Source: Paenibacillus silviterrae (GTDB lineage Bacteria; Bacillota; Bacilli; Paenibacillales; NBRC-103111). From it: a stretch of 64,000 bases of DNA. The translations under genes and the position numbers were made by a program. The stretch lies in assembly GCF_030167925.1 (NCBI RefSeq), contig NZ_JASKUT010000002.1, forward strand, positions 1,240,001 to 1,304,000. Reading direction: 5' to 3'. Below the pieces are notes generated by a model. It did not search any database. It saw only the letters and a program-made list of their open reading frames with translations, and was not told where the DNA came from. Positions 18,393 through 27,762 of this stretch are shown piece by piece. The first letter of the stretch is position 1. The number at the start of each line of letters is the position of its first letter.

Positions 18393-18447
18393 TTGTTTCA
18401 GAAAGGGGATTCATTGTATCATTACTTGAAATGTTTCAGAAACATTT
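18393..18447 (+). promoter_or_regulatory. Candidate promoter and palindromic operator of the GH95 gene
   Basis: TTGTTT (18393-18398) is followed after 18 bases by TATCAT (18417-18422). Just downstream, at 18429-18447, is the perfect palindrome AAATGTTTCAGAAACATTT, with 8-base arms around CAG. The -35 box itself lies in a partial copy, TTGTTTCAGAAA. A site at the transcription start suits repression, presumably by the LacI protein encoded just upstream. Confidence 0.5.
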
Positions 18448-18484
18448 ATATCTAACAACAGTAAATGCGGAAAGGATGAGGGCG

Positions 18485-20917
18485 ATGGCCAACACACATC
18501 TGGGCGGCACTGAGGTACCGGCGGTACACAAAAGCCGCAGTCATCTGATGTCCATGACGAAGCCTGCCGTAAGATGGCAGGATGCGCTCCCCGGAGGCAA
18601 CGGGACATTGGGTGCGCTCGTCTACGGAGGCATAGCAGAGGAAACCGTATTAATCAATCATGAAGCGCTGTGGTACGGCGGCAAAACTACGGCACTTCCG
18701 GACCTGTCCGTTCATCTGGCGGAGCTTCGAGAACTACTTGCTGCGGGAAACTACGCGGAAGCGAACCAATACTATCCGGACAAAATGAAGGAAGCCGGGT
18801 ATAAGGCGGCGACAGCCAAATATCAGCCCGGGTTTGATCTGAAGCTGTTCACCGGGGTCGATGGCGCATTTCGCCAGTACAGGAGAACGCTAGATATGGA
18901 GACCGGCGAAATCGCCGTGGAGTGGACGGATAACGGTATCCGAAAATCACGGCGCTTGTTCGTTTCCCGCACGGACGACATGCTTGTTCTTTCCATCCGG
19001 TCGCATGGCGCCCCCCTGATGCCTATATCCATGCAGTTGATTCTGCACGATGCGGTTCAGGCCGAGATGCACGGGTTCACTCATGAGTTCACCGCGGAGC
19101 AGCAATATATGCACGCCTGGGGCCGCCATGAGAATGGTTCGCCCTTCTGCTCGGTCGCACGGATTATCCCTATCGGCGGGGAGAACGAAGTACAGACGGA
19201 CCGGTTGGTCGTAAACCATGCCAATGAAATCGTCATTCTGCTCAAGATGAGCGCAGCGTCCGGAGACGAAGCCGAACGCGAGCGGCTGAAGCGCCTGTTG
19301 GACAGCTCCCCCGTTGACTATGATGCACTGCTTGAACGCCACACTCTCGAGCATCGTGCACTGTTTCTCCGTGCCGGTATTGATTTGGACGTCGGAGAAG
19401 AAAGGGCTGCCTCAAACGAGCGGCTACTGTTAACCGCCTATGAAGGCGATGCTCCCGCTGCTCTCGTTGAACGCATGTACGACTACGGCCGCTATTTGCT
19501 TTTGTCCAGCTCCAGGTCAAATGGGCTGCCCGCCAACCTCCAGGGAATCTGGAACGGGGACTTTACACCCGCGTGGAGCTCCGCGTTTTTTAATAACGAG
19601 AACATTCAAATGAACTATTGGCAGGCGCTATCGGGTAATCTGGCTGAGGCTGCCGCACCCTTCTACGATTTCTTTGATTCGCTGGTCCCGGACATGCGGC
19701 GGAATGCGAAGTCGTTTTATGGCTGTCGGGGAATTCTAAGCCCGTTGTTCGCATCGCCGGAATCGGGGCTGAAGAAGAACTTGCAGCCCCATGTGGTCTA
19801 TTGGACGGCGGGCGCGGGATGGCTCGCTCAGCATTATTTCGATTATTGGCTATTTACGGGGGATGTATCGTTCTTACAAGAGCGGGCACTCCCCTTCCTG
19901 AAGGAGTGCGCTTTATTCTACGAAGATTTCTTGATCGAGGACGAGAACGGCAAATGGCTCTTCTCCCCTTCTAATTCACCGGAAAACCATGCGAACGGCT
20001 CCTTCGAAGGGTGCGGCAAGCTAGCTGTTTCTCTAAACGCAACAATGGATGTGGCGATTGCGCGCGAGGTACTCAGTAATCTGTGCGAAGTATGCCGGAA
20101 GCTCGGAATCGAGGCGGAATCGCTCCCCCGCTGGGAAGCGCTTCTGCAGAAGCTGCCGGATTATCAGGTTAACGAGGACGGGGCCATGCGGGAGTGGCTG
20201 CACCCGGATTTTAAGGATAATTATCATCACCGCCACCAATCGCATATATATCCGCTGTTTCCCGGGTTTGAAATTACGGAAGAAACGAATCCCAGCCTGT
20301 TTGAAGCGTGTCGCATTGCCGTTGAGAAGCGGCTCATCATCGGATTAAGCCAGCAAACGGGCTGGTCCCTTGCCCACATGGCGAACATTTACGCGAGACT
20401 CGGTGACGGAGACCGGGCGCTCGAATGCCTTAATATTCTGAGCCGCTCCTGCCTCGGCGACAACCTTTTCACTTATCATAATGATTGGCGTAACATGGGC
20501 ATCACCATGAATATGGGCCGGGCACCGTTCCAAATTGACGCGAACTTCGGCTGGACCGCCGCTATGCAAGAGATGCTGTTGTTTTCAGCTAAAGGTCTTA
20601 TCAAGTTGCTGCCTGCTCTTCCGAAGCGCTGGATGAAGGGGGAATTCCGGCAATTCCGCTGCCGGGGCGGGATGACGGTCTCGTTACGCTGGAACATGGC
20701 AGAGTTGCATCTTGTCGTCACTCTTACCTCTGATACGACGCAGCAAGTGGAGATCCGGTTTCCCGGGGAGGTCGAGCGGATCGATACCGATGGGCATTCG
20801 GAAATACTCACTTCCGGAAGAGGGTCTCGTTATCGGCTCGTGAAGCTGAACGAAGGCATAACAACGACTTGGAACGTAACGTTACGCCCCTCTGAGCAGT
20901 CCATGGATCTTGATTGA
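18485..20917 (+). CDS. Alpha-L-fucosidase, GH95
   Basis: The enzyme of about 810 residues has the GH95 build: an N-terminal beta-sandwich (KPAVRWQDALPGGNGTLGAL and VLINHEALWYGG), a linker, an (alpha/alpha)6 barrel with SNGLPANLQGIWNGDF, NNENIQMNYWQA and HHRHQSHIYPLFPG, and a C-terminal beta domain. Family members mostly cleave alpha-1,2-linked L-fucose from xyloglucan or mucin-type glycans; some act on L-galactose. There is no signal peptide. The frame is open to 18365, but that segment contains the operator palindrome. AAAGGATGAGG before the ATG at 18485 gives the best start. It follows the LacI gene in the same direction and ends at a strong terminator. Confidence 0.93.
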   Translation: MANTHLGGTEVPAVHKSRSHLMSMTKPAVRWQDALPGGNGTLGALVYGGIAEETVLINHEALWYGGKTTALPDLSVHLAELRELLAAGNYAEANQYYPDKMKEAGYKAATAKYQPGFDLKLFTGVDGAFRQYRRTLDMETGEIAVEWTDNGIRKSRRLFVSRTDDMLVLSIRSHGAPLMPISMQLILHDAVQAEMHGFTHEFTAEQQYMHAWGRHENGSPFCSVARIIPIGGENEVQTDRLVVNHANEIVILLKMSAASGDEAERERLKRLLDSSPVDYDALLERHTLEHRALFLRAGIDLDVGEERAASNERLLLTAYEGDAPAALVERMYDYGRYLLLSSSRSNGLPANLQGIWNGDFTPAWSSAFFNNENIQMNYWQALSGNLAEAAAPFYDFFDSLVPDMRRNAKSFYGCRGILSPLFASPESGLKKNLQPHVVYWTAGAGWLAQHYFDYWLFTGDVSFLQERALPFLKECALFYEDFLIEDENGKWLFSPSNSPENHANGSFEGCGKLAVSLNATMDVAIAREVLSNLCEVCRKLGIEAESLPRWEALLQKLPDYQVNEDGAMREWLHPDFKDNYHHRHQSHIYPLFPGFEITEETNPSLFEACRIAVEKRLIIGLSQQTGWSLAHMANIYARLGDGDRALECLNILSRSCLGDNLFTYHNDWRNMGITMNMGRAPFQIDANFGWTAAMQEMLLFSAKGLIKLLPALPKRWMKGEFRQFRCRGGMTVSLRWNMAELHLVVTLTSDTTQQVEIRFPGEVERIDTDGHSEILTSGRGSRYRLVKLNEGITTTWNVTLRPSEQSMDLD

Positions 20918-20931
20918 TGTAAGGTGAAAAG

Positions 20932-20975
20932 AAGGGCGGCCCGATTGCTTGAAAAGCATGGTTCGGTCCGCCCTT
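20932..20975. terminator. Bidirectional terminator
   Basis: AAGGGCGG (20932-20939) pairs with CCGCCCTT (20968-20975), with inner TGCTT/AAGCA pairing. It lies between the convergent GH95 and GH13 genes and has a T-rich tail on the minus strand. Confidence 0.85.
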
Positions 20976-21002
20976 TGTTCCATCTGTATGCAAGTACGCA
21001 AG

Positions 21003-22646
21003 CTACGTTGAGCTTACTTCGTAAATAACGGCTTCATGCGGTCGCATCCGCTCCGGCAGCGTCGGACGATCCCATCCGTAATTGGACAGTACGACTCTCG
21101 CAAGGGCGGTTGTGAACACTTCCGAAAGCGGTAATGTATCCGTCTCCCCGTCGTGATGGTTCAGCACCACCAGCCACTCTACCCCGTTCCACGAACGCAA
21201 GTAAGCGTAGAGCTGCTCATGCCGCGGCAGCAGATCCTCGTAATCGCCGTAAACCATCACAGGGTTATTCTTACGCAATAAAATCAGCTGCTGATAATAC
21301 TTCAGCACCGAATCAGGGTCCGCAAGCGCTGCCTCGACATTGATCTCTCGATAGTTCGGATTGACGGCAATCCAAGGCGTTCCCTTCGTAAAGCCCGCCT
21401 GTGAGGAGCCGTCCCACTGCATAGGCGTGCGCGAATTGTCCCTGCTCCGCGGCTGCAGCTCGGCGAGCACCTCGGCTGCAGGTCTTCCCTTGCCGACCTC
21501 TTCCTCATATTTGTTGCGCATGGCGATATCATTGTATTCCTCAATCGTTTCGTACCGGACCCCGGTCATCCCGATCTCCTCGCCTTGATAAATGTAAGGC
21601 GTACCCGGTAACGTATGGATCAGCGTGGCAAGCAGCTTCGCCGATTCCACCCGGTATTTGCCATCGTTGCCGTATCGCGTCACTTGGCGGGTATGATCGT
21701 GATTGTTCAGGAAGTGGGAATTCCAGCCTCGGCCATAGAAGGCCCGATGCCATTTCGATTGAATTTCCTTGTAGCCAAGCATATCCCAGCTCGGCATTTC
21801 GTCCGCAATTTCGAAGTGAAACAGAGAATCCAGCTCACGCCGGCTCTCGTCCACATAGAGCAGTCCATCAGGCGGCGTGGCAAAGGCGACCTCGCCCACG
21901 GTCATAATGTCGTAATGCCTCAGCACCTGCTCGTGCATCTCCTTGAGATAGTCGTGAACGCCGGGATTGTTGGTCAAATAACGTATATCGGAAGGGTCGC
22001 CGACATCCGAGAAAACCTCCGGCTTGGCCAACAAAGCGATAGCATCCAATCGAAAGCCGTCAATCCCTTTATCCAGCCAAGAGCGCATCATTCGGTATAT
22101 CTCCCGGCGTAAAGCATCATTGCGCCAATTCAAATCCGGCTGCTCCACCGCGAAGGAATGAAAATAAAACTGCTCCGTTCCTTCATCCCATTCCCATGCG
22201 GAGGGTGAGAAATACGATCGCCAGTTGCTTGGCGGCTCCGCGCTTCCGTTCCTGCCGTCGCGCCAAATGTACCAGTCCCGCTTAGGGTTGTCCCTGGAGG
22301 AGCGTGCCTCGATAAACCAAGGATGCCGGTCGGAGGTATGATTCACAACCAGATCCATAATCAGCTTCATGTCCCGTTCGTGAACGCCCTTGAGCAGGCG
22401 CTCCCAGGTATCCATGGTACCGGCTTTGTCCATGATTTTCTCGTAATCCGAGATGTCATACCCGTTATCACGATCAGGAGATTCATAACACGGATTGAGC
22501 CATATGACATCAACGCCCAAGCTTTTGATATAATCGAGCTTTTGAATGAGTCCTTCCAGATCGCCGTAGCCGTCTCCGTCGGAATCGTAGAAGCTTCTCC
22601 AATACACTTGGTACACCACGGCTTCCTTCCACCACGTTCGCTTCAT
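21003..22646 (-). CDS. Alpha-glucosidase / oligo-1,6-glucosidase, GH13
   Basis: The 547-residue enzyme has the full GH13 barrel. Catalytic nucleophile D201 is in GIDGFRLDA, acid/base E252 in MTVGEVAF and transition-state stabiliser D317 in FLNNHDHTR. The build and N-terminus (WWKEAVVYQVYWRSFYDSDG) match the oligo-1,6-glucosidase/exo-alpha-glucosidase subgroup, which trims alpha-1,6 or alpha-1,4 glucose from short malto- and isomalto-oligosaccharides. The valine after the conserved Asp in MDLVVNHTS is the usual mark of preference for alpha-1,6 links. It is cytoplasmic. AGAGGTGA lies just before the ATG. It forms a single-gene unit. Confidence 0.94.
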   Translation of the reverse strand: MKRTWWKEAVVYQVYWRSFYDSDGDGYGDLEGLIQKLDYIKSLGVDVIWLNPCYESPDRDNGYDISDYEKIMDKAGTMDTWERLLKGVHERDMKLIMDLVVNHTSDRHPWFIEARSSRDNPKRDWYIWRDGRNGSAEPPSNWRSYFSPSAWEWDEGTEQFYFHSFAVEQPDLNWRNDALRREIYRMMRSWLDKGIDGFRLDAIALLAKPEVFSDVGDPSDIRYLTNNPGVHDYLKEMHEQVLRHYDIMTVGEVAFATPPDGLLYVDESRRELDSLFHFEIADEMPSWDMLGYKEIQSKWHRAFYGRGWNSHFLNNHDHTRQVTRYGNDGKYRVESAKLLATLIHTLPGTPYIYQGEEIGMTGVRYETIEEYNDIAMRNKYEEEVGKGRPAAEVLAELQPRSRDNSRTPMQWDGSSQAGFTKGTPWIAVNPNYREINVEAALADPDSVLKYYQQLILLRKNNPVMVYGDYEDLLPRHEQLYAYLRSWNGVEWLVVLNHHDGETDTLPLSEVFTTALARVVLSNYGWDRPTLPERMRPHEAVIYEVSST

Positions 22647-22719
22647 GAGTCACCTCTTATGCTGCTTTTTATTCCTCTTAGTATTGGTAAATGCTGCATG
22701 AACTATGCAGCCCAAAAGA

Positions 22720-22768
22720 AAGGCAGCCGCCCCCAGGATCGATTCTCAATCCTAAAGGCAGCTGCCTT
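22720..22768 (-). terminator. Terminator of the FIMAH-domain protein gene
   Basis: AAGGCAGC (22720-22727) pairs with GCTGCCTT (22761-22768), with inner GGAT/ATCC pairing. The minus-strand tail is TCTTTT. Confidence 0.85.
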
Positions 22769-22775
22769 AGACACG

Positions 22776-25700
22776 TTACAAATGGGCGGCTAGTTTCTTG
22801 AGCAGCTGCGCCTGCTCTACGGATAACTTCTTCCCGCTCTGGGCGTCGACCTCGTTTAAGAAGGCTTTAAGCATCCCAGCTTCTGCATTCGTATTGCCGC
22901 GTCGCTCCGCCTCCTGAGCGTTCAACAGCTTCTGGGCAAGCGATTCGGCAACCCCGGGATCCGCTGCGGCAAATTGCCGCACCAGCTCGGCTAAGCCGTC
23001 GTAGTTCACTACAACCTGGAAGCTGAAGGTCGCTGAGCCTACGTTGCCTGCCTTATCCAGAGCAGTAACTGTAACCTCGTGGCTTCCAGGCTCGAACGCA
23101 TAAGCCGGCTGCGATGTCAGCGGTCCCGCACACGGGTTGCTCGCCAAGCCCGACAAGTTATCAGAAGCCGTACAGCCGATGTAAACCGCCTGTGATACCG
23201 TATACGCCGGTTGTCCCGAGAATTGGATCACCGGCGCCGTCTTATCTAAGCGGATATCCAGCGTACCAGGCGTTTCGGAAATGCCCGAGAAGTTCATCGC
23301 AGAATAAGTTACGGTAGTGACGCCTTCTTGAGTAATCGGGAACTGTACCGCATTTCCTTTCACCGTAGCCTTCTCGATCGGCTGCGCGCCTGCGGCGGAG
23401 TACGTGATGGAGTAGGCGCGGTTCGCTGTAATGGCTACAGCTGCGTCGCTGTTGATCCATCCAAACTCATTCGGAGACGGGTTTAACGTAACGACCGAGG
23501 TCGGCGCGATAGGATCCTTTTCATTTACGAAGAAATCGTCATAGTAAGCCGTTGCGATGTTATACCTTGAGGTTACCGCAATCAGTCTGGCGTAAGCCGC
23601 ATTCGCCGGCGCCTTGCCTTTAAGGGTGACTTTCTGCCACTGAGCCAGACGAGTTTCGTCCAAGTGCGTTTCGAGTGTCGTTAAGGTAGCGTTGTTCTTG
23701 TCGAAGAATCGGAACATGAAGCCCGGCTGCCCGGATTCAATGTATATTTGAACCCCAGCCTCATACTCTTCTCCCGGCTTGACGGCAATTTTATCGCTTT
23801 GGACGGCAACCGAGGCAGTCCGCAGCGTATCGATCGTCTTCAAGCTCTTCTGGCCTTTAAAGCTGCGCTCGCCGCTGACTTCATACCGGTAGCCTGATCC
23901 GGTTGCAAACAGAGGGCTCCAGCCCGGAATGGCGCCATTGTTGAGATTGTCTTCCAAGCTGTAGTTGCTTACTGGAACCGGTACGCCCGGAGGAAGCTCT
24001 ACCACCTCGCCGTCGATTTCCATCCGATACAGAATCGTGTTCGTCTGCATATCGGTAAAGTACAGATGGCCATCCATGCCCAAATCAAAGCGCGAGGTGT
24101 CGGCAAGCGTCCGGAAATCCAGCGTATCCGGGTCGATAACCGTCAATTTGTTATTGAACAGAACATAAAGTAATCCGTCCTTGGACCAACGAAGCGGATG
24201 ATGCGCCCACTGGCTGAAATTCAGCTTCGGATACAGCTTCTTGCTTTTCACTACTTCGTAGGTATTCGGATCAATGGCAAAAATAAATTCATAAGACGCT
24301 CCCCAGATCAAGCCGTCTGGTCTTACGGCCAGATCACCGATAAAGATCGGCTTATCCAGACCGGGCACACGCAGCGGAAACTCGGTGACTTTTTGTTCCT
24401 TTTCGACATCCCAAACGAAAATCTTCGCTTCCGCTTCCGACGGCTCGGATCCAAGTCCCCCGCGAATTGTCGTGGAGCCGAAGATTTTTCCATTGTGGAA
24501 GGTCATGCTAAGTACGCTTTGGTTTTGAACGATATTGCGGTGCACTTCGGTTTCCCCGGTTGCAGGATCATAAATCGTCATGGAGCCGCCCAGGTTGCCG
24601 TAGCTGGCGATGGTGGAAATATACAGCTTGCCTTTATTATCGCTCGTAATATTGACCAACCGTTCCTGTTCGTTGCCTAGTACCACCAGTCGCTTCGGAT
24701 TGGTTGCGCCGGGCTCCGCCGTCAGGTCATATTCATACAGTCCGCCTTCGGGATAAACCCCCATGTATACCTTATTGCCGACCGGATATACGCTGTCCGC
24801 CTGCCCGATGCTAAACGGCTTTGCCGTTTTATCGGTCAAATTCACGAGCGACGAGCGGGCTTGGGAGCCGGTTGTAATGATTTGCGTCGGCGAGACGCTT
24901 TGCAGCCGGTTTACCACCCCGGGGAGACCCGGAATGACCGGAGGATACAGATGCACCTGCTTCGTTTCGATATTCATTACCGTCACGCCGCCGTCGTATC
25001 GAACGGTGACCAGGTTTTTACCCGGAAGCAAGGGATTATTGGGGAATTCCACCCAATCCGCACCACGAAATCCGCTTGCGTATTCCATGCCGGTCAACTC
25101 AACCTGATGAGTAGTTAAATCGAACGTTTTCAGCTTTTTGTCGGACATATAATAGAGCTTGCCGTTCAAGGAATCCGTAGCATGAAGTCCGGTTACATTA
25201 TCCAGTACGACATCAAACCAAGCTTCCGTTTGGGTATCATAGATGAACGCTTCTCCCGGGATGCCGCTTCCATCCGTATAACGGGCGAGCAAGTATCGAT
25301 TGTCTACCGTGCTCAGATCGTACACGGTATCTTCCTTGACTTGAAGAGAGCCGGCGATATTCGTCTTCTCTCCTGTTGTCACATTGACCTTGACGATTTG
25401 GCGGTGTGCTGTGCCCGCATAGATGTTGCCGCCTTGATAAGCAATGGAACGAACATATTCCTGCGCCGTATCGCCGATCATTCGGCCGTAATCTCTCGTT
25501 TGTTTGGTGACCGGGTCAAATTGGTATACTTTACCGCCAGGATACGTTCCCACATAGACGCGGCCTTGCTCATCGGTCGTGATGCTGTTAGGCACCGATT
25601 GTCCGTCGAACTGGGCGACTTGCACGGGAGTTTTGGTCACCGGAGAGTAGTGCCACAGTCTTGCGCCTCCACCGTCCGCTGCGAGGTAAAGCGAGCCGTC

Positions 25701-26024
25701 AGGGGCAATTGTGTGCGCCCAGGAGCTCTCGGAAGGAGCGAGCGGGAGGCTGCGCAGCAGCTTGTAATCGTCCAAGTCGATTACGTTGAGATAGCCCGGC
25801 TTCCCCTTCGCTGTAGCATAAAGCACATTGCGGCCGTCTTCCTTGCCTGCCGTACCGTTAAACACCGCTACGGTATAATTATTGGGAATAAGGAGCTCCT
25901 CCGGATTACCGAAGGTTTTCTGAGACAGCTTGCTCTCCGCAGCTGCAGCCCCGCCGATCCAGCCCGTAATGGCGAGCAGACAGCACATCATGACCGTCAA
26001 ACCGCGAAATATTCCGTTGTTCAT
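22776..26024 (-). CDS. Secreted beta-propeller protein with CBM-like, Ig-like and FIMAH domains
   Basis: The 1082-residue protein has a Sec signal peptide of about 29 residues ending AAAAES. Residues about 40-690 are repeated WD/PQQ-like blades (motifs such as GRVYVGTYPGGKVYQFD). Residues about 695-855 look like a jelly-roll carbohydrate-binding domain ending YYDDFFVNE. Two Ig-like segments follow to about 1025, the second with DNLSGLA and DKAGNVG. The last 57 residues, from LAELVRQF to the end, match the FIMAH domain of Paenibacillus surface enzymes. No catalytic motif is obvious. It may bind or cleave a polysaccharide outside the cell. AAGGAGG lies 7 bases before the ATG. It is divergent from the GntR-SBP regulator, its likely controller. 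Confidence 0.8.
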   Translation of the reverse strand: MNNGIFRGLTVMMCCLLAITGWIGGAAAAESKLSQKTFGNPEELLIPNNYTVAVFNGTAGKEDGRNVLYATAKGKPGYLNVIDLDDYKLLRSLPLAPSESSWAHTIAPDGSLYLAADGGGARLWHYSPVTKTPVQVAQFDGQSVPNSITTDEQGRVYVGTYPGGKVYQFDPVTKQTRDYGRMIGDTAQEYVRSIAYQGGNIYAGTAHRQIVKVNVTTGEKTNIAGSLQVKEDTVYDLSTVDNRYLLARYTDGSGIPGEAFIYDTQTEAWFDVVLDNVTGLHATDSLNGKLYYMSDKKLKTFDLTTHQVELTGMEYASGFRGADWVEFPNNPLLPGKNLVTVRYDGGVTVMNIETKQVHLYPPVIPGLPGVVNRLQSVSPTQIITTGSQARSSLVNLTDKTAKPFSIGQADSVYPVGNKVYMGVYPEGGLYEYDLTAEPGATNPKRLVVLGNEQERLVNITSDNKGKLYISTIASYGNLGGSMTIYDPATGETEVHRNIVQNQSVLSMTFHNGKIFGSTTIRGGLGSEPSEAEAKIFVWDVEKEQKVTEFPLRVPGLDKPIFIGDLAVRPDGLIWGASYEFIFAIDPNTYEVVKSKKLYPKLNFSQWAHHPLRWSKDGLLYVLFNNKLTVIDPDTLDFRTLADTSRFDLGMDGHLYFTDMQTNTILYRMEIDGEVVELPPGVPVPVSNYSLEDNLNNGAIPGWSPLFATGSGYRYEVSGERSFKGQKSLKTIDTLRTASVAVQSDKIAVKPGEEYEAGVQIYIESGQPGFMFRFFDKNNATLTTLETHLDETRLAQWQKVTLKGKAPANAAYARLIAVTSRYNIATAYYDDFFVNEKDPIAPTSVVTLNPSPNEFGWINSDAAVAITANRAYSITYSAAGAQPIEKATVKGNAVQFPITQEGVTTVTYSAMNFSGISETPGTLDIRLDKTAPVIQFSGQPAYTVSQAVYIGCTASDNLSGLASNPCAGPLTSQPAYAFEPGSHEVTVTALDKAGNVGSATFSFQVVVNYDGLAELVRQFAAADPGVAESLAQKLLNAQEAERRGNTNAEAGMLKAFLNEVDAQSGKKLSVEQAQLLKKLAAHL

Positions 26025-26204
26025 TAAACAACCTCCTTATACAAGTCAGATTCCTTATAAAATAACGAATGCACTCAACTTATCCTTGCCTTTTGACAGA
26101 AAAAATGTAAGCGCCATCATAGTTGTTGGTGAGTAAAAGGGATGTCTTCCTCCTTTGCGATAATATTCCAAAGGGACAACCGTTGGAGAGGGTATTTCTG
26201 GATG

Positions 26205-26305
26205 TTGTGGTATCCTTTTGGTACCTATACTAGACCATGAAAATGGGGCTGTCAACGAATTTTTCTGTATTTTTCCGGAGTTGTGGTACCTATGTGGTAA
26301 CCTAA
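26205..26305. promoter_or_regulatory. Paired GTGGTA-CC repeats, candidate operators of the GntR-SBP regulator
   Basis: Four related sites occur as two pairs. The first pair (26205-26229) has TTGTGGTATCC then TTGGTACCTA. The second (26281-26305) has TTGTGGTACCTA then TGTGGTAACCTA. The pairs are 76 bases apart, about seven helical turns. The second pair abuts the -35 box of the regulator's own promoter; the first lies towards the divergent FIMAH gene. GntR-family operators typically contain GT...AC cores, as here. Of the whole 346-base gap, the part at 26025-26200 shows only the FIMAH ribosome binding site. Confidence 0.55.
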
Positions 26306-26334
26306 TTGTTCGCAAAGTGCAGGTATGTTATAAT
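26306..26334 (+). promoter_or_regulatory. Promoter of the GntR-SBP gene
   Basis: TTGTTC (26306-26311), a 17-base spacer and a perfect TATAAT (26329-26334) lie 37 bases before the ATG at 26371. The -35 box directly follows the operator-like pair, which suggests autoregulation. Confidence 0.75.
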
Positions 26335-26370
26335 ATGCGAAAAATGGGTTCTTCGAGGTTAGGTGATGGA

Positions 26371-27744
26371 ATGAGCGGTAAACCGGATCGTATCACGTTT
26401 CAAGGGCGCATGGATGACATGCTGACGACGCTTCGGACGGAGATTGTGAATGGCCTGCGGCCGAAGGGCAGCTACCTGCCGTCCGAGATTGTACTCGGAG
26501 AGCAGTTTCAAGTGAGCAAAAAGTCCGTACGCAAGGCATTGGACATTCTCGTTAACGAAGGATTAATTACCAAAATTCCACGGGTAGGGAACCGGGTGTC
26601 CCCGCCGGACACGCCCCCTGTAACGACGCTTAGATTCGGCATCTATCCTTCCGTGATGGAGCAGGATTTCCTTCCCGAACTGCTGGAGCGGTTCTACGAG
26701 AAGCACCCTCATATCCGTGTGGAGACCGTTACCTTACCCTACACCAAATACTCGCACTCGATAAGAGCTTATCTGGAGCAAGGCTTCCTGGATGCGTTTA
26801 CTTTAAACAACCGCAATTTCATGGACATGCATGAAGCCGATGCCCTTCCGCTGCTGGAGCCCCAATCGCCGCTTGCCGACCAGCATCCGTTCTTGGCCGA
26901 TCTGTTTACCGAACAAGGTATTCTTTACTCGGTCCCCCTCATGTTCTCGCCGATCGTGCTTTGCTACAACAAGGATTTGTTTAAGCAATGCGGCCTGCGG
27001 GAGCCTAACAGCGGATGGACGTGGGACCGGCTCCTCGAGAATGCGGCGGAGATCAACCGGCAGACGGGCATTATCGGCTTCTTCTCACATATCGAATCGT
27101 TGAACCGGTTCCCTATTTTCCTGCTGCAATCAGGCTTTCGGTTTGCGAAGGATGCATCCGGCTACCGGTTCACCGACCCGGAGCTTTGGGACATTCTTCA
27201 CTCCTGCCGCAGTTTGTTTCATCAGCAGGGCTTTTTGCCGGCCTTTTTGTCCGAAGGAGACGGGGATGCGGAAAGACTGTTCAAGCAGCAGAAGACAAGC
27301 ATGATCATGACCAGCTACTACGGCCTCCAACTGCTGAAGAATCTCTCTTTCCAGTACGACATTACACCTTTGCCCTATAGCCTGACACCCAAAACCTTGC
27401 TGTTGGCTACAGGCATCGCCATCAACCGGTTCTCCAAACAGAAGGAAGCGACGCGTCTGCTCGTCCGGTTTCTGGCATCGGAACCGTCCCAGCGCCTCCT
27501 TCATCGCAGAACGCTGAGCCTGCCGGCAAATATCGCCGCTGCCGACGATTCCTCGGTGGATGGACCGGACCTGCCGTCCAGGTACCACCTTTACAGGGAG
27601 ATCGTCCCGACCTTTGCCGATTACAGGGATTTGAACATCAGCATGGAGGCGCTTGACGGCTTTGGCCAAGAGCTGAAGCTGTTCTGGGCAGGCCTCGAAG
27701 AGCCGAAGTCAATTCTGGAGCATATGCAGTCCGCTGTAAAATGA
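26371..27744 (+). CDS. GntR-type DNA-binding domain fused to a solute-binding-protein fold
   Basis: The 457-residue protein begins with a GntR winged helix (residues about 8-75: SYLPSEIVLGEQFQVSKKSV, then LVNEGLITKIPRVGNRV). From about residue 88 to the end it looks like a family 1 sugar-binding protein: PIVLCYNKDLFKQCG, SGWTWDRLLENA and ATGIAINRFSKQKEATRLL. There is no signal peptide, so the binding fold must work in the cytoplasm as a ligand sensor. GntR effector domains are usually FadR, UTRA or aminotransferase-like, so this sensor is unusual, though related Paenibacillus proteins probably exist. The frame is open to 26218, but the promoter at 26306-26334 and a GGTGATGG box favour the ATG at 26371. 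It is divergent from the FIMAH-domain protein. Confidence 0.87.
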   Translation: MSGKPDRITFQGRMDDMLTTLRTEIVNGLRPKGSYLPSEIVLGEQFQVSKKSVRKALDILVNEGLITKIPRVGNRVSPPDTPPVTTLRFGIYPSVMEQDFLPELLERFYEKHPHIRVETVTLPYTKYSHSIRAYLEQGFLDAFTLNNRNFMDMHEADALPLLEPQSPLADQHPFLADLFTEQGILYSVPLMFSPIVLCYNKDLFKQCGLREPNSGWTWDRLLENAAEINRQTGIIGFFSHIESLNRFPIFLLQSGFRFAKDASGYRFTDPELWDILHSCRSLFHQQGFLPAFLSEGDGDAERLFKQQKTSMIMTSYYGLQLLKNLSFQYDITPLPYSLTPKTLLLATGIAINRFSKQKEATRLLVRFLASEPSQRLLHRRTLSLPANIAAADDSSVDGPDLPSRYHLYREIVPTFADYRDLNISMEALDGFGQELKLFWAGLEEPKSILEHMQSAVK

Positions 27745-27762
27745 CGAGAATCTGCTACAATG

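Noticed and set aside
25182..26027. Plus-strand open frame of 281 codons opposite the FIMAH protein gene
   Set aside because: It covers the signal-peptide end of a well supported gene and has no ribosome binding site.
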